A stretch of DNA of 64,000 nucleotides from Telmatospirillum siberiense (GCF_002845745.1 NZ_PIUM01000001.1:393963-457962), one strand, 5' to 3'. Counted from the stretch's first letter, positions 45,254-57,298 are shown. Made by a program: numbers and translations. The notes: generated from the letters alone by a model not told the origin.

Positions 45254-46278
45254 TAGGTGGACGGGGTCTGGATGACGACGCCGTACCAGCCCAGGCCCTT
45301 GTAGGTTTCATAGCCCGGCGTCAAGGCGTAGCCGATGGTGCGTCCCGCGTCGTCGACATAGTCGCCTTGATCTCTGCCCGAGGTCGACAGGGGAAGGATC
45401 TCGGTGAGAATGCCGGTATCGTTCGAGGCCGCGATCACGCGGTGGTTCTGGTCGACCAGCAGGCAGCGGGTGAAGGCCGCCTCGGCTTTGGTAAGACGGA
45501 CGTTTTTCACGATGGTCTGCGCCTGCGGCTGCCAATCGAAGAAAACACCGAGAACACCCAGAATCTTGCCGTTGACGTCGCCGCCCTCGCGGATGGCGGT
45601 GGAATAGGTGGCGACCAGGGCATTGTTCAGCGCCGGATTGGCGGCGACATCGGCCACGGCGTAGTCGGTGCCGTCGCGTGTGTTCATCGCGTCGCGGAAC
45701 CAGGCCTGTTGACTGACGTCCGAATTGACGACCCGGGGATAGCGGTCGGGTCGTCCGCTGGCTCTGACGCGTCCGTTGGTGTCGACGATCCAGAGATCCA
45801 GATAGACCGTGTAGGAATCGAGGATGACGGCGAGGCGTTTACTGGCGAAGGCGGCGGCATCATCCCGGCCCAGGCAATCCACCACGGCCGAATCGGTCGC
45901 CCACCACCGGACGTCGCAGGAGCGTTCGTAGAGATTTCGGTCGATGATTTCGATCATGTTGAGGGCGAGGTCGGTCAGCCGCGAGCCGCGCAACTGCTGG
46001 ATCAGCGATTCTCCCACCTCGGTGAGGTCGCGGATGGTGCCGGCAAGTTCGCGTTCCAGCGATTGGGTGATTTTTGAAATATCGTCGGAGACGTTCTTGA
46101 CCTCGTTGGCGACCACGGCGAACCCGCGTCCCAATTCTCCGGCCCGGGTGGCTTCGATCAGCGCGTTGAGGGAAAGAATGCGCGTTGTGCTGGTGACTTT
46201 TTTGATGGCGAGGATTTTTTCCCTGGCGACGGAATCGACCGCATGGGTGAGTTCCAGGATTTGTTCCGCGTCCGCCAT
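45253..46278 (-). CDS. Soluble chemoreceptor with N-terminal signalling tip and C-terminal Cache domain
   Basis: A 341-residue protein with no transmembrane segment. Residues about 20-75 form a short receptor hairpin tip (STTRILSLNALIEATRAGELGRGFAVVANEVKNVSDD). Residues about 100-340 look like a dCache domain (LDLWIVDTNGRVRASGRPDRYPRVVNSDVSQQAWFRDAMNTRDGTDYAVADV; ILGVLGVFFDWQ; LLVDQNHRVIAAS). Cache normally lies outside the cell at the N-terminus; here the order is reversed and the domain is cytoplasmic. It probably senses a small intracellular ligand. Confidence 0.82.
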   Translation of the reverse strand: MADAEQILELTHAVDSVAREKILAIKKVTSTTRILSLNALIEATRAGELGRGFAVVANEVKNVSDDISKITQSLERELAGTIRDLTEVGESLIQQLRGSRLTDLALNMIEIIDRNLYERSCDVRWWATDSAVVDCLGRDDAAAFASKRLAVILDSYTVYLDLWIVDTNGRVRASGRPDRYPRVVNSDVSQQAWFRDAMNTRDGTDYAVADVAANPALNNALVATYSTAIREGGDVNGKILGVLGVFFDWQPQAQTIVKNVRLTKAEAAFTRCLLVDQNHRVIAASNDTGILTEILPLSTSGRDQGDYVDDAGRTIGYALTPGYETYKGLGWYGVVIQTPST

Positions 46279-46291
46279 GATATCCCCGACC

Positions 46292-46308
46292 TGTCTAATT
46301 TTTAGACA
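46292..46308. promoter_or_regulatory. Operator-like dyad TGTCTAA-TTT-TTAGACA
   Basis: A perfect 17-bp dyad 13 bp upstream of the Cache receptor start codon, overlapping where the ribosome site or transcription start should be. It is a repressor-site or RNA-hairpin candidate. The rest of the 46279-46538 gap holds no other feature I can name. Confidence 0.5.
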
Positions 46309-46538
46309 TATGACTTAAGTGAGTATCATGTAGGCATTTTTGCCGGGGATGCAAGGCGGGCGTATGACGGGCGATGTGATCCCGTTAAGCCGAATGTCTC
46401 GCGAAAAAGCGCTTCGGCCCTGGAAAATGCCCAGAATTCCTTGTCTGGAAGACGAGCAATGGAAGGATGAAAGATCAACGGAGGGTGAGGTTAACCCCCT
46501 TATTTTCGGCCCAGGGCAAGGTCGAGATCCGTGAATGC

Positions 46539-47822
46539 CTAACGGTCGGCACCCGAAAAAATCAGGGCCGTCGTACCCTCGGCCGGCCGGCTGAGCAGTC
46601 CGGCCAGTCCGGCGGTACCGGTGGCCGAGGCTGGAATGGCGGTATGCGTTCCGGCCAGGCGATAAGCCTCGGCGACGGCGGCCTCGGTGGCCACCACCGG
46701 GTTGCCGCCGCTGTTTCGCATGGCCTCGGCGATGGCCCACCAGTCGTAGGTTTCATCGTCCAGGATGCCGTGGGCCAGACTGTGCGGCGTGGCTTCCCAC
46801 GGCCACATGAAACGCGACTTGTGTCCGGCGGCGTCGGTCAGATTGCCGGGGCCCAATTTCTCCCAGGCGCGGGCGAGGGGGGCGCAGCCTTCGGTCTGCA
46901 CGGCCATGAGCCGGGGCGGCCGGGCGATGACGCCGGCCTTGGCGGCAATGGCGAAACCCTGGCCGAGGGCACTGGCCAGGGCGCCGCCGCCGACCTGGAT
47001 GAACAGGGTATCGACCTGGGCGTCGGCGTCGCGGAAGGTCTCGGCCATTTCGAAGGCCAGCGTCCGGCCGCCCTCAATGGCCAGGCCGTTGTCCGGTCCC
47101 TGGACGCCGAAGGGAATGGCGCCATCGGCCACGGCGCGGCGGAAGGCGTGGTAACAGGGGTCGCCGGCTTCGTCGTCCCGGCGTTCGCAGACGGTGATGG
47201 CGGCACCCAGTTCGGTCAGGCGGGCGACCACCGCCGGACTGGCATCGGGAGGGATGAAGACATCGAGCGGCCAGTCGGCGGCGCGGGCGAGGACGGCGGC
47301 GGCCAGGGCCGCGTTGCCGCAGGAGGCGATGGCCAGCCGGCGGGAAGCCAAGCCCTCGCCGGCTGGCCGGCCGGCGGCGGCCAATACCTTGAGATAGAGC
47401 ATGACCCCCATCAGATGCCGGGCTTTGTGCGAGCCGGCGACGTTGCCGGTCTCGTCCTTCACCCAGAGGACGCCCCGGCAGCCGGCCGCTTCGGCCAGTG
47501 CCGGCTGCGGCGCCATGGGGGTGAGGCGAAAACCCCGTCCGTCGACCCTGATCAGCGCCTGATCGAGCCTGCCTTCGATGTCGAACCAGGCTTCATCGGA
47601 AAGCCCCCAGGCAAGGGCCAGGCGATAGGGGGAAAGCAGGGTGCGATAGCGCAGGAACGGATCGTCTTCGAAGCCGGAGACGAAGCCCGGAATATCGGCC
47701 GGAACCAGCAGATGGTCGATGTCGTCCGGGATCTGGCCCGAGCCTGGACAGCGGAAGGGCAGTTGCCGGGCGGCATCCACCTTCGCGCCGCAACCGTGAC
47801 AGACGAAATCCGCGTTAGTCAT
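46539..47822 (-). CDS. PLP fold-type II enzyme, threonine synthase/dehydratase-like
   Basis: A 427-residue protein. An N-terminal zinc-ribbon-like segment (FVCHGCGAKVDAARQLPFRCPGSG) is followed by a Trp-synthase-beta fold. The PLP-Lys is in VAGSHKARHLMGV (about residue 133), then SCGNAALAAAVLARA, the glycine loop QVGGGALASALGQG and the terminal S-A-T-G-T-A-G. It resembles threonine synthase, but the thrC context is absent. Its location next to SsnA/XdhD-type genes suggests an ammonia-lyase or related step in nitrogenous catabolism, similar in class to YgeX. Substrate unknown. Confidence 0.8.
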   Translation of the reverse strand: MTNADFVCHGCGAKVDAARQLPFRCPGSGQIPDDIDHLLVPADIPGFVSGFEDDPFLRYRTLLSPYRLALAWGLSDEAWFDIEGRLDQALIRVDGRGFRLTPMAPQPALAEAAGCRGVLWVKDETGNVAGSHKARHLMGVMLYLKVLAAAGRPAGEGLASRRLAIASCGNAALAAAVLARAADWPLDVFIPPDASPAVVARLTELGAAITVCERRDDEAGDPCYHAFRRAVADGAIPFGVQGPDNGLAIEGGRTLAFEMAETFRDADAQVDTLFIQVGGGALASALGQGFAIAAKAGVIARPPRLMAVQTEGCAPLARAWEKLGPGNLTDAAGHKSRFMWPWEATPHSLAHGILDDETYDWWAIAEAMRNSGGNPVVATEAAVAEAYRLAGTHTAIPASATGTAGLAGLLSRPAEGTTALIFSGADR

Positions 47823-47904
47823 GTCTCAATGCCCTGTCAAAAGGAAACGCAAATAATCGTGAATTTTTCCTCACCCTTGTTTTCGCGCACAGGCGCCCAC
47901 AAAG

Positions 47905-47927
47905 CCCTCTCCCACAAGGGGAGAGGG
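47905..47927. repeat. CCCTCTCCC hairpin repeat
   Basis: Arms CCCTCTCCC / GGGAGAGGG with a 5-nt loop, between the two PLP enzyme genes, followed on the plus strand by an AT-rich run. This type of hairpin is a common interspersed repeat in alphaproteobacteria and may double as a transcript end. Confidence 0.5.
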
Positions 47928-47951
47928 AATACTTTTATTTTCACGCGTCTT

Positions 47952-49457
47952 TTAAGCGCCCAGGCGGGTGGCGGCGCCGCTTTTCGCGTTGAAGTCGGCG
48001 ATCATGGCGTCCCAGGCCGGAACCAGGTCGAGCAGATTGTCCCAGAAGGCGGGCTTGAGCCGGGCGGTGAAATCCTCCAGCGAGACGCCCTGCTGTTCGA
48101 CCCAGGTGAAATAGCCGAGGTTGAAGATCCGCTTGCGGTCGAGATGGGTCAATTCCAGCAGATTGTCCGTGGCGGCGGCGGCCAGGGATTGCCCCCAGAC
48201 CTCGCCGGCGGTCACCGCGTCGAAGCGGTTGCCGAAATATTTGGCCGTCGCCTTGCGGATCTCGCTGCCGTACATCGCCCCGCCGTCGGTGGCGACGGTG
48301 AGGATGACGTCGTCGGAGCCGAGATCGAAATATTTGGCGGTCTTGATGGCGGCCAGCATATTGCACAGGCCCGACAGACCCAGATTGCCCAACTGGGCGA
48401 CCAGGGTGGGATCGATCCCCTTGCGTTCGATCAGATATTTGCGGCCCTCGTCGGTGTTGAAGAGGACGAACAGGGTATCGGTCGAATGATCGGAGATCGC
48501 GGCGACCAGGTCGGTGTTCATCACATTGTGGATGTAAGGCACATGCTTGTCGCCGATGCCCTGAATGTTGTGTTCACCAAAGCCGTTGGAGAGCAGCGTC
48601 GGGCATTCGGCGGCTTCCACCGCGACGATCTTCGAGCCCAGGGCCTTCTTCAGATGGTCGCCGGCGGCCAGGGTGCCGCCCGAACCCGAGGCCGAGACGT
48701 AAGCCGCCAGCCGGCTTCCCGGACGGCCCTTGGCCAGGGCGCCGTACAGCGTTTCCAGGGCGGCGCCGGTCACCGTGCGGTGGACGAGGTAATTCCCGAA
48801 CTCGCAGAACTGGTTGAAGATGATGTTGTTGGGATCGCGATCCAGCGCGGCGCAGGTGTCGTAGATTTCCTTGACGTTGCTCTCGGAGCCGGGCGTGCGG
48901 ACGATGTCGGACGGGTCGTTCACCCACTTGTCCAGCCAGTCGAAGCGTTCCTTGCTCATGTTTTCGGGCAGCACGGCGACGCCGCGGCAGCCCAGGATCT
49001 TCGAGATGGCGACGCCGCCCCGACAATAGTTGCCGGTCGACGGCCAGATCGCCCGGTGATGCGTCGGGTCGAACTGCCCGGTCACCACCCGCGGCACCAG
49101 GCAGCCATAAGCGGCCAGCACCTTGTGCGCATGGATCATCGGGAAGCGGTTGCCCAGCGCCAGGACGATGCGGGCCTTGACGCCGGTCAGCTCGGAGGGC
49201 AGCTCGATATGGCCGGGAACCTCGGCGAGGCCGGTGCGCTCGGCATCGTTGAACCAGTGCACGCGGAACAGGTTGAGCGGATGGGGGCCATCCGGATCGA
49301 CATCCTTGAGCTTGGCCTTGATTGCCGCGGGGATGGAGGAGGGAGCCTTCAACTGGCCGATGGTCGGCAGCAGTACGCCGGCCTCGCGGAAACGCGCCAG
49401 CGTCCGCTCATAAACATCGGCATCGACCACCGTGCGTTCGAGCCCTAGACGCGCCAT
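47952..49457 (-). CDS. PLP-dependent fold-type II enzyme, cysteine synthase/ammonia-lyase superfamily, 501 residues
   Basis: A 501-residue protein. The catalytic core is recognisable: PLP-Lys candidate in [16 protein letters not shown] (about residue 112), substrate loop [19 protein letters not shown] (STGN), glycine-rich phosphate loop [23 protein letters not shown] and the late [12 protein letters not shown]. It is longer than cysteine synthase (about 310) or YgeX (about 400). I cannot assign a substrate; in this island a role in diaminopropionate or other amino-acid fragments from purine breakdown is possible. A GAAAC-type operator (49477) lies 20 bp before the ATG. Confidence 0.8.
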   Translation of the reverse strand: MARLGLERTVVDADVYERTLARFREAGVLLPTIGQLKAPSSIPAAIKAKLKDVDPDGPHPLNLFRVHWFNDAERTGLAEVPGHIELPSELTGVKARIVLALGNRFPMIHAHKVLAAYGCLVPRVVTGQFDPTHHRAIWPSTGNYCRGGVAISKILGCRGVAVLPENMSKERFDWLDKWVNDPSDIVRTPGSESNVKEIYDTCAALDRDPNNIIFNQFCEFGNYLVHRTVTGAALETLYGALAKGRPGSRLAAYVSASGSGGTLAAGDHLKKALGSKIVAVEAAECPTLLSNGFGEHNIQGIGDKHVPYIHNVMNTDLVAAISDHSTDTLFVLFNTDEGRKYLIERKGIDPTLVAQLGNLGLSGLCNMLAAIKTAKYFDLGSDDVILTVATDGGAMYGSEIRKATAKYFGNRFDAVTAGEVWGQSLAAAATDNLLELTHLDRKRIFNLGYFTWVEQQGVSLEDFTARLKPAFWDNLLDLVPAWDAMIADFNAKSGAATRLGA

Positions 49458-49476
49458 AGTATTACCCTTTCCCGTT

Positions 49477-49490
49477 GAAACGATCGTTGC
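49477..49490. promoter_or_regulatory. RpiR-type operator candidate, GAAACGATCGTTGC
   Basis: Matches the GAAAC-N4-GTTTC pattern (12 of 14 symmetric positions) seen at 54225, 54255, 63677 and 63707. It lies between the ssnA stop and the 501-residue PLP enzyme start, so it may give that gene its own regulated promoter. Confidence 0.5.
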
Positions 49491-49491
49491 A

Positions 49492-50714
49492 TCACAATGC
49501 CGCCATGCGGCTCCACAAATCTTTCGACAGCCGCTCCGCCGCCTCGGCGATGGCTTGGGCCGATCCTTGCACCAGATCGCCGTCGGTGACCACCAGACGG
49601 CCATCCACCACCACGTGACGGACGCGGCCCCGTTCCCGGACGACCACGTCGCCCAGCGCGCCGGGCGCCAGATCCCCGGGCCGGGTTCCGAACCGTTCGG
49701 CGACCAGCGTCCGCCCGGCGGCCAGCCGTCCGGCGGTTCCCGGGTCGGCGTGCAGGGCGGCCAGCCGGTCGAGCGCGGCTTGTTCCTCGGCCATGTCGGC
49801 GTCCCAGCCGTCGGTCCCCAGCGCCACCTTGCCGCTGGCCGACAGCGTCTTGGCATAGCCCACGCGGTTGCCCTCGTTGGAGCGGGGATTGTGGACCAGC
49901 CAGCAATTCCGCGACTGGGCGAAACCCACCTGCTCGGCGTCGAGATGAACGCCGTGCGCCAGGATGGATCCGGGGATCAAGGCGTCCAGCGACGCCAGGC
50001 GTTCCAGCGGTCCCTGGAAGCCGCGGGCGCGGGCGTCCTCGACATCGGCCAGATCCTCGGCCACATGGACGTGCAAGACGGTGCCCAGGTCGCGGGCGAG
50101 ATCGCCGGCCTCCCGGATCGTCTCGTCGGAGACGGTGAAGCCGGCATGCAGGCCGACCAGCGGCCGGATCAGGCGCGAGGGGGAGATCCGGCGGCATTCG
50201 TCGAGGCCCCGGCGTGCTTCCTCGCGGCCGAAATTGCGCTCGGTGGCGCCGTAGCAGAGCATGGCGCGCATGCCTCGCCGTTGGCAGGTCTCCGCCAGGA
50301 TGCCCAGGGATCCCTCGATCAGATCGGGCGATTCGTGATGATCGATCAGCGTCGTGGTGCCGGCCAGCAACGCCCGCGTCACATAATCCTCGGCGGCGGC
50401 GGCGAGGCTTTCGGCGTCGAGCGCCCGGTCGAGCCGCCACCACACCTTTTCCAGGATCTGGAGGAAGTTCCGGGGGGCCTCGGCGGGGGCCGGCATCCCA
50501 TAGCGGGCCAGGCCGCTGTAGAGATGGGTATGCGCGCAGACGGCGCCCGGCGCGATCTCGCCTTCGGGACAGGCCAGGCGGGTGGCGAATTCCGGAACGT
50601 CCTCGCTGACCAGCCCGTCGACCACCGAAACGCTGCGGCCGAGGCGGTCGGGCCCAATGAGCAGAGTCCCCGGTTTCGACGGGTCCGGGCGCCGCTCGGA
50701 TTCGGGTGCGTCGC

Positions 50715-50724
<10 letters not shown>
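49492..50724 (-). CDS. ssnA: SsnA-type amidohydrolase
   Basis: A 410-residue metal-dependent hydrolase of the SsnA/guanine-deaminase/TrzN group. Landmarks: metal-binding H-x-H in [20 protein letters not shown], His in [11 protein letters not shown] and [16 protein letters not shown], the metal-site Asp region [11 protein letters not shown] and a C-terminal [15 protein letters not shown] beta-sandwich. E. coli ssnA lies in the ygfK-ssnA-ygfM-xdhD set. The ATG at 50724 overlaps the XdhD-type gene by 10 bp, so the two are coupled. Confidence 0.85.
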
Positions 50725-53363
<2,639 letters not shown>

Positions 53364-53374
53364 AAACGGTGTCC

Positions 53375-54214
53375 TTAAAGGTCGAAATCGCCGAAATCAT
53401 CATGCAGCTGTTCGCTGCGATGCAGACGCTGTTGCGCGGCCTCGCCCAGGGCGAGCGCCGCTCCCGAGCATAGATAGTTTAGCAGGCTGATGCCGGCGAC
53501 ATAGGAATCGAAAAGGCTGGCCCCGCGGTTGAGGCAGCGGAAGCTGACCTTCGCCCATTGGGTCAGTTCGCCCAGCGACGGATCGCCGATCAACAGGACC
53601 GGCGTGCCGGCGCCGTCGGCATGTTTCAAGATTTTTCCCAGCACCGGTGGCCGCCGCCGGAAACCGAGGGCGAGCACCAGGTCCTCGGGAGACAGAACCG
53701 ATAGCTCCTCGGCCACGGTCTGTCCCATGACCGGCAGCAGGCGCACGTCGTCCTTGACCTGAACCAGCAATTCGCGGGCGTAAAGGGCCAGGGCGTGGCT
53801 GTTCCTGAACCCGATGACCCAGATTCGGCGGGCCTTGGCCAAAAGCTCGATCGCCAGTTCGGTCTGACCCGGCGGGATGGTGCCCAGGGTCAAGGTCAGG
53901 CAGGTCAGATCCTGTTCCAGATGACGGCTGAGCGAGCCGCCCTGGCCAAGCGCGTCGGGCAGTTCGGCCAGGGGCGAGCCGTTCTTCCACTGGGCCCGGG
54001 CCTCCTGGCGCATTTCCTGGTAATCGGCATATCCCAGCCGGCGGACCAGCCGGGCCGTGGTGGCCTTGGAAACACCGGCGCGCGCCGCCAGTTCGGTGGC
54101 GGAATAGGCGGCCAGTTCGCTGCGCATCTCCAAAAGCACGTCGGCGATCTTCCGCTCCCCGGCGGGCAGATCGTCATATCGGTCTCGGATGGCCTGTTCC
54201 AGCGCGTCGCTCAT
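53375..54214 (-). CDS. MurR/RpiR-family transcriptional regulator
   Basis: A 279-residue regulator. An N-terminal HTH-6 (ADVLLEMRSELAAYSATELAARAGVSKATTARLVRRLGYADYQEMR, about 22-72) is followed by a SIS domain (about 125-265; AKARRIWVIGFRNSHALALYARELL; EDLVLALGFRRRPPVLGKIL). SIS in this family usually binds phosphosugars, but RpiR-like proteins also control purine and amino-acid catabolism. The ATG at 54214 was chosen because the earlier in-frame start would cover the palindromic operators at 54225-54268. It shares that region with the divergent carbamoylase gene. Confidence 0.87.
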   Translation of the reverse strand: MSDALEQAIRDRYDDLPAGERKIADVLLEMRSELAAYSATELAARAGVSKATTARLVRRLGYADYQEMRQEARAQWKNGSPLAELPDALGQGGSLSRHLEQDLTCLTLTLGTIPPGQTELAIELLAKARRIWVIGFRNSHALALYARELLVQVKDDVRLLPVMGQTVAEELSVLSPEDLVLALGFRRRPPVLGKILKHADGAGTPVLLIGDPSLGELTQWAKVSFRCLNRGASLFDSYVAGISLLNYLCSGAALALGEAAQQRLHRSEQLHDDFGDFDL

Positions 54215-54224
54215 GGCGCGATTA

Positions 54225-54268
54225 GAAACATATGTTTCATCATCAGGCAATATAGAAATTATCGTTTC
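54225..54268. promoter_or_regulatory. Paired RpiR operators, 30 bp apart
   Basis: GAAACATATGTTTC (54225-54238, perfect palindrome) and GAAATTATCGTTTC (54255-54268) lie exactly 30 bp centre to centre, about three helical turns, just upstream of the RpiR-type gene. This geometry fits cooperative binding by a dimer-of-dimers and autoregulation plus control of the divergent operon. Confidence 0.7.
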
Positions 54269-54323
54269 ATATTTCCGTTGACCGGAGAGCGGCCCGGTGG
54301 TTTCGTACACACTTCAGTTCGCT

Positions 54324-54399
54324 CGTCATTGCGAGCCGCAGGCGAAGCAATCCAGCGGTTCCCCGCATTCCTGATTGCTTCGCTTTGCTCGCAATGACG
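54324..54399. repeat. Interspersed CGTCATTGCGAGC palindromic repeat
   Basis: Outer arms CGTCATTGCGAGC (54324-54336) and GCTCGCAATGACG (54387-54399) are exact complements, with inner GAAGCAATC/GATTGCTTC arms. This is a repeat type widespread in proteobacterial genomes (CGTCATTGCGAGC...GAAGCAATCC). It sits between the RpiR operators and the carbamoylase start. Confidence 0.8.
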
Positions 54400-54425
54400 G
54401 TATCTGTTGAAGGAAACGGAAAACC

Positions 54426-55655
54426 ATGCAGAACAACCTTCGGATCAATGGCGAGCGTCTGTCCTGGCGTTTGGCGGAACTGGCGACCAAGGGGGCCATC
54501 GAGGGGGGCGGGGTCGCCCGCCTGGCCCTTTCGGACGCCGACCGGCAGGGCCGGGATCTGGTGGTGTCCTGGATGAAGGAGCTGGGGCTGGCCGTCACCA
54601 TCGACGGCGTCGGCAATGTGGTGGGCGTTCGCGCCGGGCGCGAGGACGGTCCGCTGGTGATGGCCGGCAGCCACATCGATACGGTGGCCACCGGCGGGCG
54701 CTACGACGGCAACCTGGGCGTGATGGCCGGCCTTGAGGTGATCGCCACCCTGAACGAGGCGGGGATCGTCACCAGGCGCCCGCTGGCGGTGGCCTTCTTC
54801 ACCAACGAGGAGGGCTCGCGCTTCCAGCCCGACATGCTGGGCAGTCTGGTCTATGTCGGCGATCTGCCCCTGACGCAGGCCCTGGCGACGCCGGCCATCG
54901 ACGGGGCCCGCCTGGGCGACGAGCTGACCCGCATCGGCTATGCCGGTCCGGCGCCGGTCGGCAAGCCCGGCGTGCATTCCTATGTCGAACTGCATGTCGA
55001 ACAGGGGCCGGTGCTGGAGGCCGAGGGCTTCACCATCGGGGCGGTCGAAGGGGTGCAGGGGATTTCCTGGACCGAATTCACCATTTCCGGGCAATCCAAC
55101 CATGCCGGCACCACGCCGATGCGGCTTCGTCACGACGCCGGCTACGCGGCCGCCGAGATCGCCACCTTCGCCCGCCGGCTGGCCCGCGAGATCGGCGGCA
55201 ATCAGGTGGCGACCGTCGGCGCGCTGACGCTTTCCCCCAATCTGGTCAATGTGGTCGCCGACCGGGCGCTGATGACGGTCGATCTGCGCAACACCGACGA
55301 GGCCCGCTTGCAGGAGGCCGAGAAGCGGTTGTTCGCCTTCGCCGACGAGATCGCGGCGTCGGAGGGCGTCGAAATCACCCGGCGCACCCTGGCACGCTTC
55401 GAGCCGGTGGCGTTCTCGGCCCCCCTGGTGGCGCGTGTCGAGGCCATCGCCAGGGAGTTCGACCTGCCGGTCAAGCGGCTTCCCAGCGGGGCCGGGCACG
55501 ATGCCCAGATGCTGGCCCGCGTCTGTCCCGCCTGCATGATCTTCGTGCCCAGCGTCAAGGGCATCAGCCACAACGTCAAGGAATATACCGCGCCCGACGA
55601 TCTGACGGCGGGCGCCGACGTGCTTTTGCGTCTGCTGCTCGAAATGGCCGAATGA
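54426..55655 (+). CDS. Hydantoinase/carbamoylase-family amidase (M20; HyuC/AllC-like)
   Basis: A 409-residue metallo-hydrolase that removes carbamoyl or ureide groups from amino acids, the step after a hydantoinase. Metal ligands are His in AGSHIDTVATGGRYDGNLGV (with the following Asp) and E-E in FFTNEEGSRFQ, then HVEQGPVLEAEG and the C-terminal His in ISHNVKEYT. The lid motif SGQSNHAGTTPMRLRHDAGYAAAE is present. It may play the part of YgeY or AllC in this island. It is coupled to the next gene by 4-bp overlap. Confidence 0.88.
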   Translation: MQNNLRINGERLSWRLAELATKGAIEGGGVARLALSDADRQGRDLVVSWMKELGLAVTIDGVGNVVGVRAGREDGPLVMAGSHIDTVATGGRYDGNLGVMAGLEVIATLNEAGIVTRRPLAVAFFTNEEGSRFQPDMLGSLVYVGDLPLTQALATPAIDGARLGDELTRIGYAGPAPVGKPGVHSYVELHVEQGPVLEAEGFTIGAVEGVQGISWTEFTISGQSNHAGTTPMRLRHDAGYAAAEIATFARRLAREIGGNQVATVGALTLSPNLVNVVADRALMTVDLRNTDEARLQEAEKRLFAFADEIAASEGVEITRRTLARFEPVAFSAPLVARVEAIAREFDLPVKRLPSGAGHDAQMLARVCPACMIFVPSVKGISHNVKEYTAPDDLTAGADVLLRLLLEMAE

Positions 55656-57298
55656 TGCGCACTCTGATCAAGAACGCCCAGATCGTCCGCGGCGATGGCA
55701 AGACGGCGCCCTTTTCCGGGGATGTGTTGGTCGAGGACGATGTGATCAAAGGCCTGGGGATGGTCGCTCGCACCGATGCCCAGACGGCCGATCAGGTGAT
55801 CGATGCCAAGGGCCGGGCCCTTGCTCCCGGATTCACCGACACCCACAATCACGGCGCCCTGGGCGGAACCCTGCCGGGGTCCTCGGGCCTGCCGCGCGCC
55901 TGCGAGCTGGCCATCCAGGCCGGCGTGACCAGGCGCATCTGCGGCGTCGACGGTCTGTCGCCGGCTCCCGTTGCGGAAGCGCAGCGCTCGCAATACGCGG
56001 CCCAGTTGAAGCCGCTGGATGGCGCCATCGAGGGCGACTGGAGCTGGAGTTCGGTCGCCGAATTCCTGGCCTGGCACCGGGGCCGTTCTGTCACCGACAT
56101 GGGCCTTTATCTCGGCCATTCGGCGGTCCGCCGCGTCGTCATGCACAATCTGGCCCGCGTCGCCACCGACACCGAGATCGCCGCCATGGCCGAGGTGGTC
56201 CGCCGCGAGGCGCCGATGACCCTCGGCCTGTCGACCGGGCTGGTCTACAACCCCGCCGTCTATTGCGACCAGCGGGAGATCACCGCCCTGGTCGGCGCCT
56301 TCAACAAGGTCAAGCCGGGCGCGTTGTTCCCCCATCTCCGATCGGAAAGCGACAATATCGTCGCCAGCCTGAAAGAGGTGGTCGAAGCCGCCGTCGACGG
56401 CGGTGGCGGCTATTGCAACGAGCATTCGAAGATCGCCGGGGCCAACAATTACGACCGCATCGGCGAGATGGAAGGCGTGCTGGCTGATGCCTCGGCCTCC
56501 ATCCCCACCATGGAGAACATGTATCCCTACACGGCGGGCTCGACCACCGGCGACGCCATCTTCCCGCCGGAGATGCGCTCCGGCACCCGCGCTGAATTCC
56601 TCGCCCGCCTGGGGGATGCCGAGATGCGGCGGGCGATGTCGCACAAGATGCGCTTCGACAGCAAGAGCTGGGACAATTTTATCCATTTCTGCGGCGGCCT
56701 GGGGGGAATCCAGATCGCCGGCGTGCGGCCCGGTGTCGGCGACGCCCTTCTGGGCAAGCGCCTGAGCGATGTGGCCGCCGCGGCCGGCATCGACGACATG
56801 ATGTCCGATGCCGCCTACGATGCCGTCTTCGATTTCTACAGCGCCAATGCCGGCGAGATCTCCATCATCACCCACTACGGCAACGACGCCACGGTCGAAC
56901 GGTTCTTCCGGCGTCCGACGATGGCCATCTGCACCGACGGGCTGATGCCCGGCCCCGGCCAGAAACCCCATCCCAGGGCCATCGGCGCTTTCCCCAAGGC
57001 CTTGCGCATGGGCCGCGAAATGGGCATTCCGCTCGAACAGATGATCTGGCGCCTGGCCACGCTGCCCTGCCGCTTCCTCAATCTGTCCGATCCCACCTTG
57101 CGGGTCGGCGCCGACGCCTCGCTGGTCCTCTTCGATCCGGAAACGGTGGGGGAGAAGAACGACTACCTCGATCCCCTGGTCCGGCCGGCCGGCATTGACA
57201 TGGTCTGGATCCACGGGCAGCGGGTGTTCGACCATGGCCAGTTCATCGTGCCGAAGCCGTTCCCCGGGCGGATCTTGACCAGTCCGTTGCGGGCTTAA
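55652..57298 (+). CDS. D-aminoacylase-like amidohydrolase (N-acyl-D-amino-acid deacylase family)
   Basis: A 548-residue amidohydrolase. The metal site is PGFTDTHNHGALGG (H-x-H near residue 68). The conserved MTLGLSTGLVYNPAVYC block, a Cys/His-rich HLRSESDN and CNEHSKIAG, and the late ICTDGLMPG with H-P-R are as in D-aminoacylases. The C-terminal beta-barrel ADASLVLFDPETV is typical. It would cleave N-acyl or N-formyl groups from D-amino acids or related amides, fitting as a late step after hydantoin ring opening. Its stop shares TTAA with the convergent doc stop. Confidence 0.85.
   Translation: MMRTLIKNAQIVRGDGKTAPFSGDVLVEDDVIKGLGMVARTDAQTADQVIDAKGRALAPGFTDTHNHGALGGTLPGSSGLPRACELAIQAGVTRRICGVDGLSPAPVAEAQRSQYAAQLKPLDGAIEGDWSWSSVAEFLAWHRGRSVTDMGLYLGHSAVRRVVMHNLARVATDTEIAAMAEVVRREAPMTLGLSTGLVYNPAVYCDQREITALVGAFNKVKPGALFPHLRSESDNIVASLKEVVEAAVDGGGGYCNEHSKIAGANNYDRIGEMEGVLADASASIPTMENMYPYTAGSTTGDAIFPPEMRSGTRAEFLARLGDAEMRRAMSHKMRFDSKSWDNFIHFCGGLGGIQIAGVRPGVGDALLGKRLSDVAAAAGIDDMMSDAAYDAVFDFYSANAGEISIITHYGNDATVERFFRRPTMAICTDGLMPGPGQKPHPRAIGAFPKALRMGREMGIPLEQMIWRLATLPCRFLNLSDPTLRVGADASLVLFDPETVGEKNDYLDPLVRPAGIDMVWIHGQRVFDHGQFIVPKPFPGRILTSPLRA

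Noticed and set aside
46467..49448. A very long plus-strand open frame (about 990 codons) opposite the two PLP enzyme genes
   Set aside because: It is antisense to two well-recognised minus-strand proteins, its translation is Gly/Arg/Gln/Asp-rich without any domain, and long antisense frames are expected at this GC content.
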